A stretch of DNA of 64,000 nucleotides from Bradyrhizobium sp. AZCC 2262 (GTDB lineage Bacteria; Pseudomonadota; Alphaproteobacteria; Rhizobiales; Xanthobacteraceae). Below, piece after piece: positions 26,847-36,028 of this stretch. A program made the position numbers and the translations under genes. The stretch is taken from contig NZ_JAZHRT010000001.1 of the NCBI RefSeq assembly GCF_036924535.1, positions 2,170,001 through 2,234,000 on the forward strand, given 5' to 3'. The notes beneath the pieces were generated by a model. That model made no database searches. It was not told where the DNA came from and worked only from the letters and a program-made list of their open reading frames with translations. Position 1 is the first letter of the stretch. The number at the start of each line of letters is the position of its first letter.

Positions 26847-27635
26847 TCAGGCGGTCCGACTGGGCCGCCAGCCTTGCTCGCGCGAGGCGAGATAAGCGGC
26901 ACGCATAACTTCGCGAACCATTTTCTCCCTATTCATCTCGAAATCTGCGGCCGTAGCACCGATCCCGATTGCCGCGACAACCTCGGTATCGCGGTTATGA
27001 ATTGGTGCGGCAACACAATAGAGCTCGGCGACATATTCGCCCTCACTCAACGCGTATCCCTGCTGCCGCACCGCTTTCAGTTCGGCGACCAGATCGCCCT
27101 CGCTGGTAATGGTTCTTCGGGTCAACCGTTCGAGCCTGCGGCTATCCAGAATCCGCTTCACTTGCGCCTCTGGCGCGTTTGCAAGCAGGATCTTCCCGGC
27201 GGCACTCGCGTGCATCGGTAGTGTCGGCCCGGCGCTGCCAAGAGACGCCGGCACGGAACTCGGGCCCTGCATGCGGTTGATGTAGACCACATGCTGACCG
27301 TCGTGAACCGCCAGATAGACCGACCGGCCCAACCGCTGCATCAGCTCGTTCAACATGTCGCGCATGGTGTTGAAAATCTCGCTCTCTGCCAGCACGGTTT
27401 CGCCGAATCCGAGCAGCTTGTGTCCAAGACGGAAGCGGCGATCCGGCGTCCGTTCAAGCAAACCGATCTCGGTGAGAGAAGCCAAGAGCGCGTGCGCGGA
27501 GGATTTGGGAAGCGCCAAGGCTTCGGCAATTTCCGTCGTGCCCCATTCATGTTGTTCCGTCGCAAAGAGATCCAGAGCTGCGCCGGCATGCAACACCGAA
27601 CCCAGAAGCCGTTGTCTCATTGTAATCTCCGCCAT
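26847..27635 (-). CDS. IclR family transcriptional regulator
   Basis: 262-residue regulator. The N-terminal winged helix (WGTTEIAEALALPKSSAHALLASL, near residues 30-54) is followed by the IclR effector domain with MHASAAGKILLA and the C-terminal region VVAAIGIGATA. It is convergent with the lactonase/hydrolase/FAH/dehydrogenase operon, with only 17 bp between the stops, and probably controls it. The long palindrome at 23058-23090 upstream of that operon is a candidate operator. It also lies 37 bp from the HlyD gene end. Confidence 0.85.
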   Translation of the reverse strand: MAEITMRQRLLGSVLHAGAALDLFATEQHEWGTTEIAEALALPKSSAHALLASLTEIGLLERTPDRRFRLGHKLLGFGETVLAESEIFNTMRDMLNELMQRLGRSVYLAVHDGQHVVYINRMQGPSSVPASLGSAGPTLPMHASAAGKILLANAPEAQVKRILDSRRLERLTRRTITSEGDLVAELKAVRQQGYALSEGEYVAELYCVAAPIHNRDTEVVAAIGIGATAADFEMNREKMVREVMRAAYLASREQGWRPSRTA

Positions 27636-27672
27636 CTTCGCGAGGAGCTTGCATCTCGGTCCATCTATTTCA

Positions 27673-28638
27673 TTACTTAGAAGGTCGAGAACGCGGGTTA
27701 ACCTGCACCGTTGCAGTCAAGCCAGCGACCAGGCGTACGCCGTCAGGCACGCATCTAAGCCGTATGCGCACCGGCACGCGCTGCGCCAAGCGCACCCAGG
27801 TGAAGATCGGGTTGACCGTGGCAAGACCTTGCTGGTTGGGTTGCGCGTTTGAGACGTTGATGCCACGCGCGATGCCAACGACCTCGCCGGTAATGATCTG
27901 GGTATTTCCCATCAACTTGATCTTGACGGGATCGCCGTCGCGGATGGATGCAAGTTGCGTTTCCTCGAAATAGGCGTCCACCCAATAGGAATCGGCATCA
28001 ACGACAGAAATTACGCTCTGTCCCACGTTGGCATAATCTCCTTGCTGCGCAAGGAGATTGGTTACCCATCCATTCACCGGCGAGTGGATCTCGGTACGCT
28101 GCAGATTGACTTTCGCCCGATCCAATTGGGCAACAGCCTGTCGATGTTGCGCCTGGGTTGCCAATGCGATCGCGTCGTGGGTTTGCCTGTCTTCGACGGT
28201 CACCGCTAGGTCGCTCAGCTTGCGCCGGCGCTCCGCCATGGTCTGTGCATTTTCGGCGGTAGCCTTGGCCTGCAGCACGCCTGCTTCTGCAAGGTCGAGA
28301 GCGATCTGGTAGTCGGTCGGGTCAATGACCATCAGCACATCGCCCTTGTGCACGAACTGATTGTCGGGCACTGGCATCTCCACAATACGCCCTGATACCT
28401 CTGGCGCCATCGTGACGACATAGGCGCGGACCACGCTGTCGCGCGTCCAAGGTCCAACCATATACGCGTCCCACATCGCGCGGCCTAGGACGATGGCAAT
28501 GCCAACTGCGGCGAGCGTAATGAACACCGAAACGATTTTGACGCGCCACCGCTGCGCGTTGCCGTGAACGTCGACGCTATTGAGTGCCCCTGATTTTGCT
28601 TCCACGTCTGACATGTTAAGCCCAGTGTGAGATGACAA
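27673..28638 (-). CDS. HlyD/EmrA-type efflux adaptor (AaeA-like)
   Basis: Periplasmic membrane-fusion protein, 321 residues. One N-terminal membrane helix (about residues 34-53) precedes a biotinyl-lipoyl half (APEVSGRIVEMPVPDNQFV), a short coiled-coil hairpin (about 95-165) and the second half SPVNGWVTNLL, then a beta-barrel region. In E. coli AaeA works with the FUSC-type pump AaeB to export aromatic acids; here the DUF1656 and FUSC genes lie directly upstream. The start is either 28638, overlapping DUF1656 by 23 bp, or 28614 (MSDVEA); neither has a strong ribosome-binding site. Confidence 0.85.
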   Translation of the reverse strand: MSSHTGLNMSDVEAKSGALNSVDVHGNAQRWRVKIVSVFITLAAVGIAIVLGRAMWDAYMVGPWTRDSVVRAYVVTMAPEVSGRIVEMPVPDNQFVHKGDVLMVIDPTDYQIALDLAEAGVLQAKATAENAQTMAERRRKLSDLAVTVEDRQTHDAIALATQAQHRQAVAQLDRAKVNLQRTEIHSPVNGWVTNLLAQQGDYANVGQSVISVVDADSYWVDAYFEETQLASIRDGDPVKIKLMGNTQIITGEVVGIARGINVSNAQPNQQGLATVNPIFTWVRLAQRVPVRIRLRCVPDGVRLVAGLTATVQVNPRSRPSK

Positions 28639-28825
28639 TTACCATCGACGACAGCGCGATCATGTACAAGGCAATGACGAACAGCGGCGGGTGCCAGACA
28701 TGACGCAGCAACCCGAATCGCCCGGCCACCCTCAGCAACGCAAGTGTCGCCAGCCAGGCTGCCAGCATCAGGATCGACATGGGCGCAACATAGACGCCGA
28801 ACAGGTTGATTTCGAAAAACTTCAA
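28616..28825 (-). CDS. DUF1656 small membrane protein (AaeX-like)
   Basis: 69-residue protein with two hydrophobic helices (PMSILMLAAWLATLALL and PLFVIALYMIALSSMVIV), the DUF1656 pattern found between FUSC and HlyD genes of aromatic-acid efflux operons. The start codon is TTG at 28825, and it overlaps the FUSC stop as TTGA, which argues for translational coupling. Function unknown beyond association with the pump. Confidence 0.85.
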   Translation of the reverse strand: MKFFEINLFGVYVAPMSILMLAAWLATLALLRVAGRFGLLRHVWHPPLFVIALYMIALSSMVIVISHWA

Positions 28826-30887
28826 GCGGACGCTCCTGTATCGAAGTATGCGCGGTGGTCGGCGAGGGCGTCGCAGATGGCAAGGATGCGGCCGCGCGCA
28901 CGTGAGGCGAGCTGACTGTCGACCTCTTCAGTTGAGGCCAGGTGATGATCCAGCCGGGTGAGTTGAGCAATTGCGGCGGCGCAATTTCCTTCCGCAAGTG
29001 CCTTCAGCGCGGCATCGAACTGCAGTGGCAAATCGAGCGCTGCCGTGTCATGACCAAGATGGATAGTCTCAGTGCCCACAAGCTGCGCCGCCAAAAGCTG
29101 CATCCGCTCCAAGGACTCGGCCTGTTCCGGCAATGCAGCGAGCCGGCTGAATGTGTGGCCCTGCCAGTCGTCAGCGCTTGCTGAAAGACGGTTCATCGCA
29201 AGGCGACGCAGATCGCGCAACGTTAAATTAAGGAGCCGCTTGGTTCGGAAGGACGGAGATAGCGGTGGAATAAGTAGAAACGACAGAGGCGCCGCCGCAA
29301 AGCCCACGAAGAGTCCTAGTGCAGAGTTGTAGAATTGCGCTGTGTCGTAGCTCATCTCGTTCGTAGGCTGGAGCACGGTCACAGAGATAATGGTGCATAT
29401 GACCAAAGAGGGATGCTGCCGAATTGCGGCCATCGCAGTGCCGACCGGTATCAGAAAAGCAGCCAAGGCTATGCAGAAGGCAGGGAATGACTCGAGCCTA
29501 GGCAGCAGGGCGAACTTGATCGCCGCTGCGATAGCAATACCCGCCGTTGCACCGAACATGAATGCGATGGCGTCAGCGTAAGCCAGTTCGGCTTGGGGCG
29601 AAAGCAACAGAACCGCAACTGCGACGAAGACGATTGCCGAGCCGCCGTCTGGCCAGGCGGTGAGGACCCAGAATAGCTCGGCCGCTCCGATCGCTACGAA
29701 TGCGCGGCCGGCACTGACGAGGGAAGGCAGCCAATCGGGAACATAGAGTTTGAAGCCGCGACGGCGAGAACGCGGGCGCGCTGGCTCGGCAACCAGCAAA
29801 GCCGTCGCCTCGAGCACCGCTGCAAACCCCACTAGAACATTTGCGGCTGATCGGCAAGCAGCCGCAGGGAGGCTGTGCTGGTCGGCATGGCAATGAGCGT
29901 CCGAACTGCTGCCTCGCAACGGCGGCGCGAGGCGATGGGATCGGCTATCCAGAATGTCGCCTGGCCTGCCGACAGCGCGGAACGCATTTCTTCTGGAATG
30001 CGGCTTAGAACGGCATTGCCTTCATCGTCAGCGACCTCAGGCGGCATTTTAATGAGTCGCGCTGCAATACTGCGCCAGGCAGCGAGCGAGGCAAACAGCC
30101 CGTCGATAGCGCCCCGCAGAACGGGCGAGTGATAGCGAATTGTTGAGAATTCTCCGGTCGCCTCGTCGATCATCGACTTAAGCGCGGTGACCTGTCGAAT
30201 GAGTTCTCGTCTGGCCGGCTGCTGCGCATCCCCGGAATCCGATCCGACAAGTCTCAAAGTGGCCCCGAATCGAGCCGCGATCTCGGTTGATACGGCCGCG
30301 AACTTTCCCGCAAGCCGTTCCGCAGCGCCGCCGAAATCAGTCAGGGCGAGGATGGCGCCAGCGCAAAGGATGCCGATCCAGATTTCGCTGGCGCGGATAA
30401 CGGCCAGCATGAACACCTCGCTGCTCGCGCCACCTGTTGCGCCGAGTGTGCCGGCCCCTATTATCGCCGCGGTGTACCCAGCAAGCGCCGCCGCGTAGGA
30501 GGCGAAGTTGCGGAACAGGGTGGCAGCAAAGGCGCAAGCCCCGCCCCACAGCGCAAGTCCGACGAGAAAGCCGATGCGGTTCTGGGGAGACCAAGCCGTC
30601 AGCACGACGATCATCGTAGCTCCCACGAGAGTGCCGATGATGCGGTAGCGTGACTTGCGCAGCGACGCCCCAAGATATGGTTGACATACGATCGCTGCGG
30701 AGGCGCCCGCCCAATAGGGATTGTCGAGCTCTAGCCAAAACGCAACGAAGAGGGCAAGACAAACGGAGGCCCACAGCCTGAAACCGAACAGCAACGGAGG
30801 GCCCGCGGCTCGGGCTGCGTTCGCCAGCGTCACCTGCGATCTGACGGCCGCACTGCCTTCTGCCGCTAACACACTCCGATCTGTCAT
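28822..30887 (-). pseudogene. FUSC family aromatic-acid exporter, single frameshift
   Basis: Two overlapping frames form one FUSC protein of about 680 residues. The first (30887 to a TAG at 29832) has the N-terminal membrane bundle and cytoplasmic half, ending LRLLADQPQMF. The second picks up as VLVGFAAVLEATALL and carries the second membrane bundle (QAELAYADAIAFMFGATAGIA) to 28822. The frames meet near 29835-29850 with a one-base shift. All else is intact and the operon around it is well kept, so this is either a recent mutation, a sequencing error or recoding. If real, the AaeB-like pump would be inactive. Confidence 0.8.
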
Positions 30888-30903
30888 AGGGGTCTCGCTG
30901 GAC

Positions 30904-32478
30904 TTACTGGGGTTTTGACTGTGGCCGCGCTGATGAAGCCGGGATCGGCGGCGTCTCGGCCGGGCTCACCAAGCGCCAAGTCAGAATTGTCGAAATCAGC
31001 ATGAACAGTGCGCCAGCTAAAAAGAGGGCGTGATAGCCGCTTGCAAAGCTCACCGTGGCGAGTGCCCTGAAACTCAAGGCGTCGTGACCGGCAAGAGTCG
31101 CCCCGGAAAGATTGCCCGCCGTTATGTCTTGGACAAGGGTGGCTCGATCGGCAGAAGAGACCTTGGGAAGCGCCTCAGCCACGGCCAAGGTGACGCGACT
31201 GTAAAGTACAGCTCCCAACGCGGCGATACCGACGACGAGGCCAGTGAAACGCACCGTGCCCGAAATGCCCGAGGCCATCCCAGAGCGCTCCTTTGGAATG
31301 ACCGTCATTCCGACCTTGGTCGTTTCACCATTGAGCAGGCCTGCTCCGACCCCAGCAATCACCATCCCACCGATCAATGGGCCATACGCTACGTCCCGTA
31401 CAGCCAGCGCAAGCGCGAAGAGGCCGAGGCAAACCAACGACAAGCCGGCGGTCAGAAGATCTCGACCGGAAAACCGGTGCGCGAGAAAATGCGTGACGAG
31501 GTGCGGCACGAGGAACATTGGAATAACCATCGGAAGCATCATTAGTCCTGAGCTCGCAGAGGCGTAACCGAGGCCGCTTTGAAGAAAGATCGGAATGAAG
31601 GTCAGCATTGTCAGCACTCCGGCCGAAAAGGAGAACTGTGCCAGGTTGGCGCCGATGTAGGTCGGCTTGCGGAAGTAGGAGAGGTCAAGCATCGGGCGGG
31701 CCTGGTTGCGCTCGACGAGAATGAAAAGGACGAAGAGAATCACCGCGCCCACGCCTTCGCCAAGGATCCATGGATCGGTCCAGCCGCGGTGGTTGCCTCC
31801 GATAAGCGCGAGCGTCGTCAGGAAAAGCCCGCCACCGAAACAGGCCACGCCGGGCAGATCGAGCTGCATGGCGTCGGGATCCCTGGAAGACTCGATGACA
31901 CGGATGATCAACGCGATTAAAGCCGCGCCGATAGGAAGATTGATATAGAAGGCCCATTCCCACCCGAAATTTTGGGTGATGAGGCCCCCCACGATAGGGC
32001 CCAAGGCGGCGCCGATCCCGACCACTGATCCCCAAAAGGAAAAAGCCCGCGCACGGGCTTCTCCCTGGAACACATGCGAGAGGGTCGCGAGTGCCGCACT
32101 GAGTTGCATGGCGGCGCCTACACCCTGTAGCGCGCGGGCGATGATGAGGACTGTAAGATTCGGTGCGGACCCGCAGAGAAACGATGCGAAGGTGAATACC
32201 GACAGGCCAAGGATCAGCAGCCTCTTGCGACCGAAGCGGTCCGCCAGTGCTCCAGCCGGCAGTAAGAGCGACGCAAAGCTCAGTATATAGGCCGTGATCA
32301 CCCACTCGATCCCGGCAAAGCTCGCGCCCAAAGAACGGGCTATTGCCGGTAGCGACACCGAGACGATGTTCGCGTCGAGCTGTATCATGAAAGAAGGCGC
32401 TGAAGTGCAGATCAGCACGAGCAACGCATGGCGGTGGTCTGCGCGCGAGCTACCGAGCGGAGAGGCGGTTCGATGCAT
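30904..32478 (-). CDS. MFS multidrug transporter, DHA2 (EmrB/QacA) family
   Basis: Inner-membrane drug/H+ antiporter of 524 residues with about 14 membrane helices. The motif-A region is LADRFGRKRLLILG (near residues 80-93) and the motif-C-like segment is GSVVGIGAALGPIVGG. Fifteen bases separate it from the upstream tautomerase gene, and the FUSC gene follows after 16 bp, so the operon encodes two different exporter types. The adaptor encoded downstream could serve either. Substrates are probably aromatic acids or phenolics, by operon context. Confidence 0.88.
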   Translation of the reverse strand: MHRTASPLGSSRADHRHALLVLICTSAPSFMIQLDANIVSVSLPAIARSLGASFAGIEWVITAYILSFASLLLPAGALADRFGRKRLLILGLSVFTFASFLCGSAPNLTVLIIARALQGVGAAMQLSAALATLSHVFQGEARARAFSFWGSVVGIGAALGPIVGGLITQNFGWEWAFYINLPIGAALIALIIRVIESSRDPDAMQLDLPGVACFGGGLFLTTLALIGGNHRGWTDPWILGEGVGAVILFVLFILVERNQARPMLDLSYFRKPTYIGANLAQFSFSAGVLTMLTFIPIFLQSGLGYASASSGLMMLPMVIPMFLVPHLVTHFLAHRFSGRDLLTAGLSLVCLGLFALALAVRDVAYGPLIGGMVIAGVGAGLLNGETTKVGMTVIPKERSGMASGISGTVRFTGLVVGIAALGAVLYSRVTLAVAEALPKVSSADRATLVQDITAGNLSGATLAGHDALSFRALATVSFASGYHALFLAGALFMLISTILTWRLVSPAETPPIPASSARPQSKPQ

Positions 32479-32493
32479 CGGATGTCTCTGCTT

Positions 32494-32874
32494 TTAGGCC
32501 GCGTACGTAGCGATACCATTGCCGAAGGACCAGTTCTCCTTCTTGACCTCGATGAGGTTGATCAAGACGTCCTCGCGCCGGAGTCCGACAGTTGCGTGAA
32601 GGCCATCGGCGACGGCCTTGTAGAGCGCTTGCTTTTGCGCCGTTGTCCGGCCTTCATTCCAGGTGATCTGGATAATCACGAGATCTGCACTGCGCTGGAT
32701 GCCGAGATATTCGGCATCGAACTGGAAACCGTCAGCTTCGTGCTCAGCAATGATTTGGAAGCGGTCTTTTTCCGGAACGCCGACGCTGACAAGCGCGTCA
32801 TAGACGATGCGACCGATCTTCTGGCGGTAGGCTGCATCCTTGCCTTTACGGACATCGATTCGAACGAGAGGCAT
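32494..32874 (-). CDS. Tautomerase superfamily protein (MSAD-like)
   Basis: 126-residue protein with the catalytic N-terminal proline exposed after Met removal (MPLVRIDVRKGKD). Size and pattern (VPEKDRFQIIAEH, RSADLVIIQITWNEGRT) fit the malonate semialdehyde decarboxylase-like tautomerases; the TWNEGRT segment supplies the arginine. It is the first gene of the leftward efflux operon. Two GCATATGC palindromes lie 64-101 bp upstream of its start. It may act on an enol or unsaturated acid related to the exported compound. Confidence 0.83.
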   Translation of the reverse strand: MPLVRIDVRKGKDAAYRQKIGRIVYDALVSVGVPEKDRFQIIAEHEADGFQFDAEYLGIQRSADLVIIQITWNEGRTTAQKQALYKAVADGLHATVGLRREDVLINLIEVKKENWSFGNGIATYAA

Positions 32875-32937
32875 ATCTTTTCTCCTGATTCTGCTGGCCT
32901 TTTCAGCGCGACGCTAGGCGCCGCGTCCGAAAACAAG

Positions 32938-32975
32938 TGCATATGCTTGCTTTTCTGTAAAATACATGCATATGC
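32938..32975. promoter_or_regulatory. Paired GCATATGC palindromes upstream of efflux operon
   Basis: Two GCATATGC octamers at 32939-32946 and 32968-32975, each within TGCATATGC, 29 bp apart centre to centre. They lie upstream of the tautomerase start at 32874. The same octamer is found before the marR gene and the thiolase gene, which suggests operators of the neighbouring MarR-type regulator. Confidence 0.65.
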
Positions 32976-33112
32976 TAGTAATGGGAGTCAAGGCGCGCAG
33001 AGCCGAACCGATGAGGGGCAGGGTTGATCAGAGCGCAGGGGACGCCGGAACGGCGTTCCCGTCCCGTTCGCATCGACCAGTTCGTTTTGCACGCAATAAG
33101 GGAGCTTGGACT

Positions 33113-33237
33113 ATGATTTGTGCGTACAGATACATGCGGCCGCTACCCCCGAAATGCGTAAAGCGATGGCCAATGCCGAAGTCGGTGACGACGTCTACGG
33201 CAATGATCCCACGGTCAAAAACACTCTAGCAGCGTAC
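33113..33237 (+). pseudogene. N-terminal remnant of low-specificity L-threonine aldolase
   Basis: After an ATG with an AAGGGAG ribosome-binding site, the sequence reads, with a frameshift before 33142, [20 protein letters not shown] and then NDPTVK. This is the conserved start of PLP-dependent threonine aldolases. The rest of the about 350-residue enzyme is missing. The remnant lies between the efflux operon and the MarR gene and shows that a gene was lost here. Confidence 0.65.
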
Positions 33238-33347
33238 AGTCAATCTTTGGGTAAGGCAGGGGTTCGATCTGGCTGATCAAGACGCTGGCTTCCGCAATCG
33301 ATGCAGGCAGGGGGCACCACCTCGCATTGTATCTTGACTGTGCGCGT

Positions 33348-33830
33348 CTAAACTGCGCCCTCGAAGCTGGCCATGAACTTGTCGGAAGCAACAAGAGCAA
33401 GCGCCTCGCGCAGGGCTGCGGACGCTGCAGACCCATACGCTTTGTCGAATTTCTTTTGTGCGCGAGCCCAGAGCCGCTCCGACTCCCGTAACTTGGAGCG
33501 CCCTTCCTCGGTCAGGCTAATGACACGATTCCGACGGTCGCGCGGATCAACATCCTGCCGCACAAATCCGTCGCGTTCGAGCGGTTTTAGATTGTGCGCC
33601 AGCGCGCCGCGATCCATCACCAGATCGGCAGCCAGCTCACCGACCGAGGGGGCCCCCGCGCGCGAGATGTGGTTCAGGATTGCCCGCTGCGTGGTGCGCA
33701 GTCCGCACGGCGCAAGAATGGCATCGTAGAGCTGCGACACACGCCGAGACGCTTTTCGCAACGACGTGCAATTGCATTGACTGGCCTCGACTTTGGCCGG
33801 CCAATCCTTTTTATGACGACGATGCCTCAT
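33348..33830 (-). CDS. MarR family transcriptional regulator
   Basis: 160-residue winged-helix regulator. An N-terminal dimer helix is followed by LRTTQRAILNHISRAG, the recognition region PSVGELAADLVMDRGALAHNL, and the wing DPRDRRNRVISLTEEG. It lies between the efflux operon and the thiolase gene. A GCATATGC palindrome is centred about 40 bp upstream of its own start, and pairs of the same palindrome precede the two neighbouring units. It probably represses itself, the efflux operon and perhaps the thiolase until a phenolic or aromatic acid binds. Confidence 0.87.
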   Translation of the reverse strand: MRHRRHKKDWPAKVEASQCNCTSLRKASRRVSQLYDAILAPCGLRTTQRAILNHISRAGAPSVGELAADLVMDRGALAHNLKPLERDGFVRQDVDPRDRRNRVISLTEEGRSKLRESERLWARAQKKFDKAYGSAASAALREALALVASDKFMASFEGAV

Positions 33831-33867
33831 TTTTTGTCCTCAATTTGCGGAAGTCGCCCGAACGCAA

Positions 33868-33876
33868 GCATATGCA
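33868..33876. promoter_or_regulatory. GCATATGC palindrome upstream of marR
   Basis: AAGCATATGCA context at 33866-33876, 38 bp before the MarR-type gene start. It fits an autoregulatory operator for that gene; position and repeat in neighbouring promoters are the evidence. Confidence 0.6.
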
Positions 33877-34410
33877 CATTTTTCAGGATTTCAAGATTTG
33901 CGCATGCAGGGGGGCAGACTGTGGCAGTATTGGCGGTATGAGCGCCGTGCAACGGATCGTCGATAGTAGCGGGCGTCACTCCGTCTCCTCGTCGGCGTTC
34001 TCTTAATCCTGCTATGCAGGACTTTTTCCGACTTTGCGCAAAGGTCATTCAAGCGGCGTGCGCTTTCTTAACGTCTAGAGCAAGTTGTTCTTTTACCGAA
34101 ATGGAGGATGCCCATTGGGGTTTTTTCTGATTCAAACTCTATGCTGAGGAGCGGGGAGCAGCATCTCTGAAGACATTCGCGAACGCGCACTTGCGCGGGT
34201 TGACGCGGGTGAGATGCGCCGACGACGTTCTCGTCGCGCCGGATGTCCAGTGCGTGTCCCGCTCGATCATGCGCCCGACCATGTTGCGCTCGTGGCCGGC
34301 CGTTCGGCCACCGTCGAGGTGATAACGCGACGACGTCGCCGGCTCCTGCTGATGCTTTGCTTCCCAATCATGGCTGCCATCCGCCCTCATGCCAACACTC
34401 ACGTTGACAA
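33877..34410. other. Intergenic stretch between marR and thiolase genes
   Basis: About 530 bp with no gene I can support. The open frames on both strands lack family motifs and codon structure. It is probably lost coding sequence plus the promoter region of the thiolase gene. Confidence 0.5.
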
Positions 34411-34414
34411 TAGA

Positions 34415-34448
34415 TGCATATGCAAACATCTCCAATACTTGCATATGC
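34415..34448. promoter_or_regulatory. Paired GCATATGC palindromes upstream of thiolase
   Basis: TGCATATGCA at 34415-34424 and GCATATGC at 34441-34448, 25 bp apart centre to centre, about 80-110 bp before the thiolase start. Same octamer as upstream of the tautomerase and marR genes. Confidence 0.6.
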
Positions 34449-34526
34449 CAAATAAAGGTAACCGGCTCGGGTCGTTCTTAGCCCCTTCCCCGCATCCTGG
34501 CATTCATCGGCAATGGAGATCTCAAC

Positions 34527-35717
34527 ATGACGTCACCACGCTCAGTCATCTTCGCAAACCCCGCCCGAACGGCGATCGGGACCTTCGGTGGAAGCCTCAA
34601 AGAAATCGCGGCCCCCAATCTCGGTGCCGCCGCCATCAAAGCGGCGATCGAGCGCGCCGGTCTCAAGCCCGACGAGGTCGGCACCGTGGCCATGGGTAAT
34701 GTTATCCAGGCCGGCACCAAGATGAATCCGGCGCGGCAGGCGGCGATCCATGGCGGTCTGCCGGTGTCTGTGCCGGCGATGACTGTGAACCGTGTCTGCG
34801 GCTCGGGCGCGCAGGCCATCGTCTCCGCGGCGCAGGAGATCATCTTGGGCTCGGTCGACGTCGCGGTCGCCGGCGGCATGGAGAACATGGATCTTGCCCC
34901 CTACCTCGTTGCGCGCGCACGGTGGGGCCATCGGATGGGCGACGGACAGCTCTACGACAGCATGCTGCGCGATGGCCTCAACGACGCATTTTCGGATGAG
35001 CACTCAGGCTGGCATACCGAGGATCTCGCCGGGAAATTCCAGATCAGCCGCCCGGCGCAGGACGAATGGGCGCTTCGCTCGCAGCAGCGCTTCTCGGCGG
35101 CGCAGGAAGCGGGAAAATTCAAGGACGAGATCGTTCCGGTCGAGCTTCCCGGCCGCAAGGGCGCGACGATATTCGACAAGGATGAGCACAATCGGCCGCA
35201 GACGACGCTCGAGGCGCTCGCCGCGCTGAGGCCGGCATTCCGCAAGGACGGGACGATTACCGCGGGCAATGCGCCCGGCGTGAACAGCGGCGCGGCCGCC
35301 ATCGTCCTCGCCGACCGAGACTGGGCGGAAGCGCGCGGCCTCGCGCCCGTCGCGCGACTCGTCTCCTATGGCATTGCCGCTGTCGAGCCCAGCATGTTCG
35401 GCCTCGGGCCGATCCCGGCCGTCCGTCAGGCGCTCGACCGGGCGGGGTGGAGGCTCGGCGATGTCGAGCGCATCGAGATCAACGAGGCCTTCGCCGCGAT
35501 TGTCATTGCCGTCACGCGCGAGCTCGGGCTTTCGCCCGACATCGTCAATATCGAAGGCGGCGCGATCGCCCACGGGCATCCAATCGGCGCCACCGGCGCG
35601 GTGCTGACAACCCGCCTCATACATTCGATGCGTCGCGACGGCCTCAGGCGCGGGATTGTCACTATGTGCATCGGCGGCGGCCAGGGCATCGCGCTCGCAC
35701 TCGAGATGATCAATTGA
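34527..35717 (+). CDS. Acetyl-CoA acetyltransferase/thiolase (copy 1)
   Basis: 396-residue thiolase, full length. The nucleophilic Cys is in NRVCGSGAQA (near residue 91), the His in GGAIAHGHPIGATGA, and the second Cys in TMCIGGGQGIA. It makes or cleaves acetoacetyl-CoA or a longer 3-ketoacyl-CoA in the cytoplasm. A close paralog of the same length is encoded at 52134-53324. It stands alone downstream of two GCATATGC sites, so it may respond to the MarR-type regulator. A biosynthetic (PHB-like) or degradative role cannot be separated by sequence. Confidence 0.9.
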   Translation: MTSPRSVIFANPARTAIGTFGGSLKEIAAPNLGAAAIKAAIERAGLKPDEVGTVAMGNVIQAGTKMNPARQAAIHGGLPVSVPAMTVNRVCGSGAQAIVSAAQEIILGSVDVAVAGGMENMDLAPYLVARARWGHRMGDGQLYDSMLRDGLNDAFSDEHSGWHTEDLAGKFQISRPAQDEWALRSQQRFSAAQEAGKFKDEIVPVELPGRKGATIFDKDEHNRPQTTLEALAALRPAFRKDGTITAGNAPGVNSGAAAIVLADRDWAEARGLAPVARLVSYGIAAVEPSMFGLGPIPAVRQALDRAGWRLGDVERIEINEAFAAIVIAVTRELGLSPDIVNIEGGAIAHGHPIGATGAVLTTRLIHSMRRDGLRRGIVTMCIGGGQGIALALEMIN

Positions 35718-36028
35718 CGTTCCGTTCGAGGAGATCGATCGCGGATTTGTTCGAGCCCTAGCTCTTCGCTTGCCGCCTTGCCGGCGGCGAAGCTCAAGCG
35801 TAGTGCGGCGCGCTCGCGGCCCTCGCCTCGATGAGGCGCCCGCAACTTCAACGTTCGTGGGAGCGTTCTGAATGGCGCGCCCGCGAACGGCGATCACACG
35901 CCTCATGGTGCACCGATGACGAGCCACGCGTGGCATCGCAAGCCTCTGTCCAGGTCGCGCAAGACGCGGAGCCATCAACCGCCCAAAATGCGGCTTGGCG
36001 ACGTTTATCGACTCGAACACGGCCCAAT
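35718..36028. other. Intergenic stretch after thiolase
   Basis: About 310 bp without a supported gene. An imperfect GCCGCC/GGCGGC hairpin around 35771-35794 may terminate the thiolase transcript; there is no T-run. Confidence 0.4.
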
